The translations under genes and the position numbers were made by a program. A DNA stretch of 5,302 bases from an uncultured Lachnospiraceae bacterium (lineage in GTDB: Bacteria > Bacillota > Clostridia > Lachnospirales > Lachnospiraceae): NCBI GenBank assembly GCA_947177515.1, contig CAMWUU010000262.1, positions 1-5,302 of the forward strand, given 5' to 3'. Of this stretch, positions 1-5,302 are shown one piece after another. How positions within the stretch are numbered: the stretch's first letter is position 1; each line of letters begins with the position of its first letter. The notes beneath the pieces are model-generated. The model did not search any database. It saw only the letters and a list, made by a program, of their open reading frames with translations, and was not told the origin of the DNA.

Positions 1-1179
1 GCCATCCATCACATAGGCCACGCGTGACATATAACCACTATCCTCTAAGAATGCCAGAGCCAAAAAAAGAATAAAAATATTCGGCAGGAAGGTCAAAATC
101 CCCCCCACTCCCGAGATAATACCATCCACTATTAACGAGGAGAACACCCTGCCCACTTTTATGGCAGCAAGCTGATCCGCCGTCACGTTAGAAAACCATC
201 CCAGAAAATCTTCAAAATAACCCTTTAGCCAGTCCCCGATAAAAAAGGTCAGGAAGAACACCATTGCCATTATGCACAAAAACATTGGCAGCCCCAGATA
301 ACGGTGCGTCAAAAGCCGATCCACCCTGTCCGTAAAATCCGCCTTGGTCTGCTTGTTCACCAGGCATTCCTCAATAATCTCCTCAATAAAATCATATTTT
401 TCATTTATAATATCGGCTTCATAGCTGCGATCCACAATGTCCGAGAAATCAATCCCCACCTGCCCCATAACCTCTTCGTCCTGCTCAAGCAGTTTCAGGG
501 CATGCCAGCGGTAATTCGGGCTTTTAAATCCCTTTTCCTTCATCCGTTCCGTTAATTCGTCGATCTTATCCTCAATCACATCGTCATACACCATCGCGAA
601 TTCCTCATGATGGTTATGTTTATGGTGGCTTGGCTTTCCCTTTTCCGGATGCTGGTGCTCAAGGATTGCCCTCCGCTTTTCCTGGTGGTGTGCCACCGTA
701 TGGATCAGGATCTGCAATCCCGTGCGCTTACGCGCTGAAACAGGGATACATGGAATACCAAGCATTTCCGGCAGCCGGTGAAGGTCAATCTCCATCCCGC
801 GCTCCTGCACAATATCCATCATATTAAGCGCCAGCACAACCGGTTTACCCAGTTCAATGAGCTGTAAAGTCAGGTAAAGGTTCCTCTCAAGCGCCGACGC
901 ATCCGCCACATCGACAATAACATCCACCTCTGAATTCAGGATAAACTGCCTAGTCAGCTTCTCCTCCATTGTGTAGGAGGTCAGGCTGTAAATTCCGGGC
1001 AGGTCAACCAGCTTGAACTGATGTTTATGATACTTTAGTGCCCCTTCTTTTTTCTCCACCGTAACTCCCGGCCAATTCGCCACCTTCAGGCGCGCGCCGG
1101 TATAGGCATTGAACAATGTTGTCTTCCCGCAGTTCGGGTTCCCAACAAAACCGACCTGCAATTCCCTTTCCTGTTCCAT
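1..1179 (-). CDS. feoB: Ferrous iron transport protein B, N-terminal 393 residues (truncated by window edge)
   Basis: FeoB is the inner-membrane Fe(II) transporter with an N-terminal cytosolic GTPase. Reading minus from the ATG at 1179, the frame stays open to base 1, so the 3' part lies outside the window; full-length proteins of this family are usually about 650-850 residues. Visible G motifs are G1 GNPNCGKTT (13-21), G2 Thr40 in PGVTVEKK, G3 DLPG (59-62), G4 NMMD (119-122) and G5 SAR (148-150). A helical spacer domain follows (about 195-290), then the first membrane segment (about 296-315) and the start of the Gate region with FLPNIFILFLALAFLEDSGYMSR (from 364). Between G5 and the helical domain is a His-rich stretch (about 175-191). 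The start is supported by AAGGAAG seven bases upstream. It follows feoA by 88 bp on the same strand and is probably co-transcribed with it. No frameshift was seen. Confidence 0.97.
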   Translation of the reverse strand, partial: MEQERELQVGFVGNPNCGKTTLFNAYTGARLKVANWPGVTVEKKEGALKYHKHQFKLVDLPGIYSLTSYTMEEKLTRQFILNSEVDVIVDVADASALERNLYLTLQLIELGKPVVLALNMMDIVQERGMEIDLHRLPEMLGIPCIPVSARKRTGLQILIHTVAHHQEKRRAILEHQHPEKGKPSHHKHNHHEEFAMVYDDVIEDKIDELTERMKEKGFKSPNYRWHALKLLEQDEEVMGQVGIDFSDIVDRSYEADIINEKYDFIEEIIEECLVNKQTKADFTDRVDRLLTHRYLGLPMFLCIMAMVFFLTFFIGDWLKGYFEDFLGWFSNVTADQLAAIKVGRVFSSLIVDGIISGVGGILTFLPNIFILFLALAFLEDSGYMSRVAYVMDG

Positions 1180-1186
1180 AAGTATG

Positions 1187-1193
1187 CTTCCTT
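1187..1193 (-). promoter_or_regulatory. Ribosome binding site of feoB
   Basis: AAGGAAG on the minus strand, seven bases before the feoB ATG at 1179. It fixes the start because no other in-frame start with a good site was seen nearby. The 88-bp feoA–feoB gap (1180-1267) otherwise shows no convincing terminator or promoter. Confidence 0.75.
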
Positions 1194-1267
1194 CCAAGAT
1201 ACATTTTACTTATCCGGTAATTTTTCTGTTTATGGAATGCCGCCTTAGCACCCTCTACCTTTCCTAT

Positions 1268-1495
1268 TTATCCGATATAAATACGCTCTGCGATCTTTCT
1301 TCCAACCGCAAGCCTTGTCCCGCGCACATGGAAAATCACCGAACCGCTGCGCTTGTTATTCAGTACTTTTATCTGGGTTCCCGCTGTCAGGCCAAGCGCG
1401 GTAAGGCGCATCTTTGTCGCACGGGGAAGTTCCATCCCACACACTTTATACACGCCCCCAATGGCGGCCTTACATAAATTCTGCTTTTCTTCCAT
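1268..1495 (-). CDS. feoA: Ferrous iron transport protein A (FeoA, SH3-like)
   Basis: FeoA is a small cytosolic SH3-like protein that supports FeoB in Fe(II) uptake; its exact mechanism is unsettled. The protein is 75 residues from the ATG at 1495, the usual size for a stand-alone FeoA. The family signature is clear: MRLTALGLTAGTQIKVL (29-45) followed by GSVIFHVRGTRLAVGR (51-66) and a closing IAERIYI strand. An in-frame GTG at 1504 would add three residues, but the ATG is preferred: AGAGGTGA lies five bases upstream and also contains the stop codon of the preceding regulator gene. The coding gap between the two genes is five bases, so translational coupling is likely. Two cysteines at positions 8 and 19 flank the first strand. 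feoB follows downstream. Confidence 0.95.
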   Translation of the reverse strand: MEEKQNLCKAAIGGVYKVCGMELPRATKMRLTALGLTAGTQIKVLNNKRSGSVIFHVRGTRLAVGRKIAERIYIG

Positions 1496-1500
1496 CCCCT

Positions 1501-1508
1501 TCACCTCT
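1501..1508 (-). promoter_or_regulatory. Ribosome binding site of feoA, overlapping the upstream stop codon
   Basis: AGAGGTGA on the minus strand, five bases before the feoA ATG at 1495. Its last three bases are the TGA stop of the REC–HD-GYP gene, so ribosomes terminating there sit on the feoA initiation site. This decides the ATG over the in-frame GTG at 1504 and indicates translational coupling. Confidence 0.75.
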
Positions 1509-2541
1509 GCATCCGCTCCACTATCGCCCCGATGGAATCCGCCTCCGCAATAAACGCCTTTACAACAGCCGGTTCAAACTGTGTGCCGGAGCCTTCTTCT
1601 ATAATACGGAATGCTTCTTCCTTCGTCTGGACCTTCTTATAACATCGCTTGCTGATTAAGGCATCAAACACATCGGCCACGGACATAATACGCGCACAGA
1701 GCGGGATATCGGTACCTGAAAGCCCCTCCGGGTACCCCGTACCATCCCAGCGCTCATGGTGATAAAGCGCAATTTGCTCCGCCATCTCCGTATAATCATC
1801 CTCCTCGATATTTTCAAGGCACTGTCGGATAATACGCGCGCCAAGTACCGTATGTGTCTTCATCACCTCGTACTCCTGCACAGTCAGTTTAGCAGGCTTG
1901 CACAGGATATTATCCGAGATCGAAATTTTCCCAACATCATGCAGTGCGGAAGCCTGCATCATATTGCGGACCAGGCGCTCACTTAACAAATCCTGATAAC
2001 CCGGCATTTTCCTTAAACGGTCTGCAATAATCCCCGTATAAAAGCCCACGCGCTTAACATGCTGCCCCGAATCCTTATCCCGGTTCTCAATCAGGTTTGC
2101 AATATTGGCAATAATGCTGATCTGCATTTTCTCAATCCGCTTCGATTTCTGTTGTACCAAAAGAGAGAGTTTCCTGTGATAGTCGTCCATTTCGAGCGTG
2201 CGTGCTACGCGCATCTTCAATACCTCCGGCGCATACGGCTTCTTGACAAAATCCTGTGCCCCCGCGTCAAGGCACGCCACCTCCATTTCTTCGCTCGATG
2301 TCACCATAACAACCGGTATTTCGCGCAGGCGGATGTTCCCACGGATAAATTTCAGCACCCCCATACCATTTAACCCCGGCATAACATAGTCAAGTAATAC
2401 AAGGTCAAACTCCTGCTTCAAAAGGATGTCAACCGCCTCCTCACCGGAATTAGCAGACAACAGCTCATACTTATCCCCCAAACATCCCTTTGCAAACGCA
2501 ATATTCATCCGGTTATCATCGACAATCAATATTCTTTTCAT
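1501..2541 (-). CDS. Response regulator with HD-GYP domain (predicted c-di-GMP phosphodiesterase)
   Basis: A cytosolic two-domain regulator of 346 residues. The N-terminal receiver domain (about 1-118) has the acidic pair Asp8-Asp9, phosphoacceptor Asp51 in LVLLDYVMPG, Thr81 and Lys101 in KKPY. A charged helical linker, possibly coiled coil (about 119-145), joins it to an HD-GYP domain (about 146-340). Metal and catalytic positions look intact: His161, His201-Asp202 with Lys205 in HDVGK, His230, His261-His262, the GYP motif in HHERWDGTGYP (261-271) and Asp290 in SVADVFDAL. HD-GYP proteins of this kind hydrolyse c-di-GMP to pGpG or GMP; activity here is inferred from the retained residues. GAGGTGG lies upstream of the ATG, and a strong promoter candidate precedes it. 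No partner histidine kinase is in the window. It is followed after five bases by feoA, so it may be the first gene of an iron uptake operon. Confidence 0.96.
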   Translation of the reverse strand: MKRILIVDDNRMNIAFAKGCLGDKYELLSANSGEEAVDILLKQEFDLVLLDYVMPGLNGMGVLKFIRGNIRLREIPVVMVTSSEEMEVACLDAGAQDFVKKPYAPEVLKMRVARTLEMDDYHRKLSLLVQQKSKRIEKMQISIIANIANLIENRDKDSGQHVKRVGFYTGIIADRLRKMPGYQDLLSERLVRNMMQASALHDVGKISISDNILCKPAKLTVQEYEVMKTHTVLGARIIRQCLENIEEDDYTEMAEQIALYHHERWDGTGYPEGLSGTDIPLCARIMSVADVFDALISKRCYKKVQTKEEAFRIIEEGSGTQFEPAVVKAFIAEADSIGAIVERMQR

Positions 2542-2545
2542 CGCA

Positions 2546-2552
2546 CCACCTC
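2546..2552 (-). promoter_or_regulatory. Ribosome binding site of the REC–HD-GYP gene
   Basis: GAGGTGG on the minus strand, followed by TGCG and then the ATG at 2541. It supports the start that places MKRILIVDDN at the head of the receiver domain, exactly where the family begins. Confidence 0.75.
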
Positions 2553-2613
2553 TTTCCTTGCTACGGACACCTTCTCCTTACACAGGTTTCCCGTTCCTGA
2601 TATCCATAATCTT

Positions 2614-2642
2614 ATAGTAACATCTTAATGGATTAACGTCAA
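2614..2642 (-). promoter_or_regulatory. Sigma-A-type promoter for the regulator–feoA–feoB unit
   Basis: On the minus strand a -35 TTGACG (2642-2637) is separated by exactly 17 bp from a -10 TACTAT (2619-2614). A TG placed one base before the -10 makes it an extended -10. It resembles the vegetative consensus closely and is the best promoter in the window. Transcription would begin near 2607, leaving about 65 bases of leader before the ATG at 2541. The spacer and -35 carry short palindromes (listed separately) that could be an operator. Predicted from sequence only. Confidence 0.7.
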
Positions 2643-2651
2643 TCGACGATT
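2625..2651. promoter_or_regulatory. Nested palindromes over the -35 and spacer, possible operator
   Basis: Three small dyads overlap here: TTAAT-GG-ATTAA (2625-2636) fills most of the spacer, CGTC-AATC-GACG (2637-2648) covers the -35, and AATCG-A-CGATT (2641-2651) lies against its upstream side. A protein bound to any of them would block or modulate the promoter. None matches a Fur, DtxR/IdeR or MntR box that I recognise. Short dyads occur by chance in AT-rich DNA, so this is suggestive only. Confidence 0.35.
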
Positions 2652-2701
2652 TTTTACACCTCTTCTGTTTTTATAACTTATTTCCCGCATACAAAAATAG
2701 C

Positions 2702-3328
2702 CTAAACAATCCGCCCCGATTTCGAATAAATACAGCCGCAATAATCCTGCCGGTAAAGTCCATATTCCTTTGAAAGTTCCACGGAACGCTTATAGCCGTT
2801 TTTTTTCTTAAAATCCGAATACAGATACGCGACACCACACGCGTAAGAAAGTTCCTCCCCGATCTCATTTAACTTATCCGCATTTTTTAGCGGGCTGATG
2901 GAAAGTGTCGTCGTAAAATAGTCAAATCCTCCGGCCGCCGCGACCCTTGCTGTTTCTAAAAGGCGCAGCCTGTAACAGGCAAAACAGCGCTCCCCGCCCT
3001 CCGGCACTGCCTCACGCCCCTTTGCCATAGCAAAAAAACGCTCCGGCTCATATGCTCCAAGAAGCAGGCTAACCGGGCGCGCAAGCGGCATCTGCCTGAT
3101 CAGCCGACTGATTTCTTCCACACGCTTATCGTACTCTTCCTTCGGGAAAATATTCGGATTATAGTAAAATACTGTAATATCAAAATATTGTGACAAATAC
3201 TCCAGCACATAGCTTGAACACGGCGCACAGCACGCATGCAAAAGCAGGGATGGTATCCTTCCATCCCCTGCAATCTTAAAAAGTGTCTTCTCAAGCATTC
3301 GCTGGTAATTGACCCTGTTCTTTTCCAT
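2702..3328 (-). CDS. queH: Epoxyqueuosine reductase QueH
   Basis: QueH (PF02677, formerly DUF208) reduces epoxyqueuosine to queuosine in the anticodon of certain tRNAs. It is the non-orthologous replacement of cobalamin-dependent QueG. The preferred ATG at 3328 gives 208 residues; the longest frame begins at a GTG at 3376 and would add 16 residues with no family similarity that I recognise. GGGAGGG at 3337-3343, eight bases before the ATG, supports the shorter form. In that numbering the conserved cysteines are in HACCAPCSSY (Cys33, 34, 37), GERCFACYRLRL (Cys115, 118) and YRQDYCGCIYS (Cys197, 199); the family binds an Fe-S cluster through such residues. TTTLSISPLKN (139-149) and the DFKKKNGYKRS segment are also typical. 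It lies 87 bp downstream of the ABC-class ATPase with no terminator between, so the two may share a transcript. The gap to the next gene holds its own promoter. Confidence 0.95.
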   Translation of the reverse strand: MEKNRVNYQRMLEKTLFKIAGDGRIPSLLLHACCAPCSSYVLEYLSQYFDITVFYYNPNIFPKEEYDKRVEEISRLIRQMPLARPVSLLLGAYEPERFFAMAKGREAVPEGGERCFACYRLRLLETARVAAAGGFDYFTTTLSISPLKNADKLNEIGEELSYACGVAYLYSDFKKKNGYKRSVELSKEYGLYRQDYCGCIYSKSGRIV

Positions 3329-3336
3329 TATCCCAT

Positions 3337-3343
3337 CCCTCCC
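3337..3343 (-). promoter_or_regulatory. Ribosome binding site deciding the queH start
   Basis: GGGAGGG on the minus strand, eight bases before the ATG at 3328. The upstream GTG at 3376 has no comparable site, so the shorter protein is favoured. Confidence 0.6.
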
Positions 3344-3415
3344 ATACTGCTTACTTACTGCATCCTGTATCCACACCAGGAAATTTCTTCCTATCTACGG
3401 CAAAAATATTTCCCA

Positions 3416-5131
3416 TTATATCAGACCCCGGTAACGGTTCACACACGCATAGATTTCCTGCTTGCGCACTGCGGCGAGTGTTGCCGGGAGATAACTGCCC
3501 TTGCACAAACTAGCAAGCCCCTCGCGCCTAATCTGTTTATCAAGCTCCTCAACCAACGCCTCGATATCCTGCGGAGCCTTCTCAAGCTTTTCGGCAAGCG
3601 CTTTTAAACAGTATGAAAGTGTTGTTGTCTGCTCGGAATCAAGGAGCTGTTCCACAAAGCTTAAGTCCACATTGTCCCGCCCAAATGAAAAACTGTCCTT
3701 GCCAAACTGTTTGACCTTGACCTCATCGTATTTTTTCTCAAGCCGGCCAACTTTTACCATACGCTTTTTCACTTCATCGCCGAAGATTGCCCCAATTGGG
3801 GTCTTGCTAAGGGAGAGCTTCTCAAGCGGCGGCTCGCCCTCCATGCATTCTTTTACGCGCGCTGTGATATCAAGCGTTTTATAGTTATCCATCTGGATTA
3901 CGCGGTCAGAAATATGGAAATATGCCCCGGAACTTCCCGCGACTAGGATCACGGAAACCCCATATTTTTCATAAAGCTCCCTCGCCTGCAAAAGAAATGG
4001 GGTGATTGGCTCCTTCTCCGGGGATACCACCTGCTGCATTAATTCGTCGCGCACCATAAAATTTGTCGCGCAGGTGTCTTCATCAATCAAAAGGAGTTTT
4101 GCCCCTGCGCGGATAGCCTCAACCACATTCGCTGCCTGTGAGGTCGAACCGCTCGCGTCCTCCGTTGAAAAATCAACAGTATCCTTGCCGTTTGGCAGGT
4201 CGCTGATAAATGGTGAAATATTGACATGCTTGACTGCCCTGCCGTCCTCCGCACGCACTTTAACTGCGTCGTCCCTTGTGATTACAAGTTCCCTGCCGTC
4301 TTTTGCGATATGGTTGTAAACGCCCTGCTCTAGCGCCTTTAACAGCGTGGATTTCCCATGGTAGCCCCCTCCTACAATCAATGTGATGCCAGAAGGAATT
4401 CCCATTCCCTTTACCGCACCACGGTGGGGCAGGGTAAGTTCCACCTCAAATTCCTTTGGTGAGGTAAATGCCACGGCATTTTTCATCGGTTTTTGAGATA
4501 CGCCGCTCTCACGCGGCAGGATCGCCCCGTTTGCCACAAAGGCGACGAGTCCTTTTTCAAATAGCGCCTCCCTCACCGCCTGCTCGTCTTCCGCAAGTTC
4601 AAGGACTGCCTTTACTTCCTCGGCGCGCAGGTTTTTGTAAAAGAGTGAGCGCTTTACGGCCTGTGGGATATAGTCAAATAGAATTTTGTGCAGTTCCCCC
4701 GCATTGATTGTGCGTCCGTTTGCCGGGAAGCCAACTTCAAAGCGAACCAGCACATCGCCGTTTTGTATTTCACATGCCGTGCGCGCGAGGATTTCCTGCC
4801 CCGGGCGGCTGACCCCGATCAGCCCGCTCTTGCCGGAACCTTTTGCCTGGAATGTATAGTCCGCTAGTGTCCGCCCAAAGACGCGCAGCAGATGGTCAGA
4901 GAGTGCCACACGTTTATGTTCCTTCTCATACATTTCCGGTGCAAAGCCTGCCTGCGCTTTCCCGACGCGCACGCTAAGACGGGAAGGCGCGGCAAACGGG
5001 TCGCCCTGCACATGGTCAATTCCTAGCACATAGCCTACAAACTGGTAGCTTCCGCGCAGATCCTTGTATGCCGGATAGCCCCTGTGGTCAATGCTCCTTA
5101 ACATCTGTTCCAAATCTGTCTGTGATTTCAT
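3416..5131 (-). CDS. ABC-class P-loop ATPase of the PF09818/COG3044 family
   Basis: A cytosolic protein of 571 residues, typical for the family annotated as 'predicted ATPase of the ABC class'. It has no membrane segments and no partner permease, so it is not a transporter subunit. An N-terminal region (about 1-235) precedes a single ABC-like core: Walker A GGGYHGKST (254-262), a signature-like loop STEDASGSTSQA (322-333), Walker B KLLLIDED (345-352) and LVAGSSGAYF (396-405) in the position of the switch region. The C-terminal region (about 440-571) ends with VRKQEIYACVNRYRGL, resembling the family's usual basic tail. The start is firm: AGGAGGA lies five bases before the ATG. The bacterial role is not established. 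A trypanosome mitochondrial homologue, MRB1590, belongs to an RNA-editing complex, so an RNA-linked role is plausible. The downstream tRNA-modification gene queH fits that idea but does not prove it. Confidence 0.93.
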   Translation of the reverse strand: MKSQTDLEQMLRSIDHRGYPAYKDLRGSYQFVGYVLGIDHVQGDPFAAPSRLSVRVGKAQAGFAPEMYEKEHKRVALSDHLLRVFGRTLADYTFQAKGSGKSGLIGVSRPGQEILARTACEIQNGDVLVRFEVGFPANGRTINAGELHKILFDYIPQAVKRSLFYKNLRAEEVKAVLELAEDEQAVREALFEKGLVAFVANGAILPRESGVSQKPMKNAVAFTSPKEFEVELTLPHRGAVKGMGIPSGITLIVGGGYHGKSTLLKALEQGVYNHIAKDGRELVITRDDAVKVRAEDGRAVKHVNISPFISDLPNGKDTVDFSTEDASGSTSQAANVVEAIRAGAKLLLIDEDTCATNFMVRDELMQQVVSPEKEPITPFLLQARELYEKYGVSVILVAGSSGAYFHISDRVIQMDNYKTLDITARVKECMEGEPPLEKLSLSKTPIGAIFGDEVKKRMVKVGRLEKKYDEVKVKQFGKDSFSFGRDNVDLSFVEQLLDSEQTTTLSYCLKALAEKLEKAPQDIEALVEELDKQIRREGLASLCKGSYLPATLAAVRKQEIYACVNRYRGLI

Positions 5132-5136
5132 TTTAG

Positions 5137-5143
5137 TCCTCCT
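5137..5143 (-). promoter_or_regulatory. Ribosome binding site of the ABC-class ATPase gene
   Basis: AGGAGGA on the minus strand, near-perfect and five bases before the ATG at 5131. A TAG at 5144-5142 overlaps it and closes a short open frame coming from upstream, the arrangement seen when one gene ends at the next gene's ribosome site. Confidence 0.85.
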
Positions 5144-5144
5144 A

Positions 5145-5199
5145 TTTATAGTTCCGTATATGCCCTCCCATCACCCCAAACAAGGAAGCAATTTCCGTC
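5145..5199. repeat. 55-bp perfect direct repeat, copy next to the ATPase gene
   Basis: These 55 bases are identical to 5248-5302 and offset by 103 bp. The match stops at 5144 (a) against 5247 (t). The copy holds one arm of an inverted repeat (5156-5165) and lies immediately upstream of the ATPase ribosome binding site. See the partner entry for the edge effect. Confidence 0.97.
5155..5183 (-). promoter_or_regulatory. Weak promoter candidate for the ATPase gene
   Basis: On the minus strand TTGTTT (5183-5178), a 17-bp spacer and TATACG (5160-5155). Spacing is ideal, but the -10 lacks the conserved final T, and each hexamer matches the consensus at only about four positions. The same arrangement is repeated in the edge copy (5258-5286). 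The gene may instead be served by a promoter outside the window. Confidence 0.25.
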
Positions 5200-5207
5200 C
5201 GCAAGCT

Positions 5208-5236
5208 CCCGTAAATTCCTTCCGCCTCTGTACGGG
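5208..5236. repeat. 6-bp inverted repeat competing with the neighbouring stem
   Basis: CCCGTA (5208-5213) and TACGGG (5231-5236) are inverse complements around a 17-base loop. Bases 5234-5236 are shared with the 10-bp stem, so the two hairpins cannot form together in a transcript. Six-base arms alone are weak evidence. Confidence 0.5.
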
Positions 5237-5268
5237 CATATACTGTTTTTATAGTTCCGTATATGCCC
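5234..5268. repeat. 10-bp perfect inverted repeat with 15-base loop
   Basis: GGGCATATAC (5234-5243) and GTATATGCCC (5259-5268) are perfect inverse complements. The second arm recurs at 5156-5165 in the other direct repeat, so the central arm can pair with either side. No T-run follows on either strand, which argues against an intrinsic terminator. Confidence 0.85.
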
Positions 5269-5302
5269 TCCCATCACCCCAAACAAGGAAGCAATTTCCG
5301 TC
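5248..5302. repeat. 55-bp perfect direct repeat, copy at the window edge
   Basis: Identical to 5145-5199 throughout. It ends exactly where the sequence ends, so its true right limit is unknown: it could be one unit of a longer 103-bp tandem array or a simple duplication. Fifty-five is also a common de Bruijn word length in short-read assembly, so an assembly effect is possible if the window end is a contig end. Confidence 0.95.

Larger units (their letters stand above)
5142..5273 (-). other. Short open frame, possible 3' end of an upstream gene
   Basis: On the minus strand a frame runs for 43 codons from just after a TGA (5276-5274) to the TAG at 5144-5142. It has no good start of its own. 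It encodes two related peptides sixteen codons apart: EGIYGTIKT (5270-5244) and EGIYGSLRT (5222-5196). Their first five codons differ only at third positions, and three later residues are conservative changes. This looks like coding sequence, and the stop overlapping the ATPase ribosome site fits an operon junction. The frame is closed just upstream, however, and half of it lies in the direct repeat, so a complete gene cannot be claimed. I do not recognise the peptide. Confidence 0.3.

Noticed and set aside
1109..2373. Plus-strand open frames over feoA, feoB and the REC–HD-GYP gene
   Set aside because: Shadows of strong family-matching genes on the other strand; no ribosome site or known motif was seen.
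2538..2569. Ten-codon GTG-started upstream frame whose TGA overlaps the regulator ATG
   Set aside because: Its only ribosome-like sequence is about three bases from the GTG, too close to work well, and the peptide has no notable feature.
2542..2610. Possible c-di-GMP riboswitch ahead of the HD-GYP gene
   Set aside because: The leader is only about 65 bases and lacks the conserved GEMM core and tetraloop-receptor elements; only a 4-bp CAGG/CCTG stem is visible.
3329..3415. preQ1 riboswitch ahead of queH
   Set aside because: No preQ1-type stem with an A-rich tail was seen. QueH acts after preQ1 insertion, so such control is less expected.
3383..3415. GGAAAT/ATTTCC inverted repeat after the ATPase gene, as a terminator
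   Set aside because: Six-base AT-rich arms with a long loop and no following T-run; too weak to call.
3236..4319. Plus-strand open frames of about 105-127 codons (3236-3607, 3501-3884, 4002-4319)
   Set aside because: They lie antisense to the ATPase and queH genes, have Ser- or Leu-rich low-complexity translations with no recognisable motif, and are explained as shadows of well-supported minus-strand genes.
5234..5268. Hairpin read as an intrinsic terminator of an upstream gene
   Set aside because: The loop is long (15 bases), the stem is AT-rich at its tip, and no T-run follows on the minus strand.
5132..5302. CRISPR-like array from the direct repeats
   Set aside because: Only two copies, a 55-bp repeat with a 48-bp interval, no further units and no cas genes in the window.

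Overview
All recognisable genes lie on the minus strand, so the window reads right to left. Moderate base composition, AGGAGG-type ribosome binding sites, stand-alone FeoA plus FeoB, a QueH-type epoxyqueuosine reductase, a REC–HD-GYP regulator and a PF09818/COG3044 'ABC-class ATPase' together suggest an anaerobic Bacillota. Clostridia, perhaps Lachnospiraceae, is my best guess; this is inference from gene content, not a database match.

Layout in transcription order. (1) 5302-5132: a leader with a perfect 55-bp direct repeat at 103-bp spacing, one copy ending exactly at the window edge. Inverted repeats in it can pair in competing ways, and a short open frame may be the tail of an upstream gene. 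(2) 5131-3416: a 571-residue ABC-class P-loop ATPase of poorly understood function. (3) 3328-2702: queH, the last step of queuosine tRNA modification. (4) 2701-2542: an intergenic region with the best promoter in the window (TTGACG, 17 bp, TACTAT with an extended -10), overlaid by small palindromes. (5) 2541-1501: a response regulator with a C-terminal HD-GYP c-di-GMP phosphodiesterase domain. (6) 1495-1268: feoA, whose ribosome binding site is formed by the regulator's last codons. (7) 1179-1: feoB, the ferrous iron transporter, cut by the window edge after 393 residues.

The likely transcription units are ATPase–queH (87-bp gap, no terminator seen) and regulator–feoA–feoB from the promoter near 2614-2642. 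The second unit puts a phosphorylation-controlled c-di-GMP hydrolase in tight translational linkage with ferrous iron uptake. That, and the repeat-bearing leader at the right edge, are the two points most worth following. I found no defence system, mobile element, CRISPR array, tRNA or rRNA.
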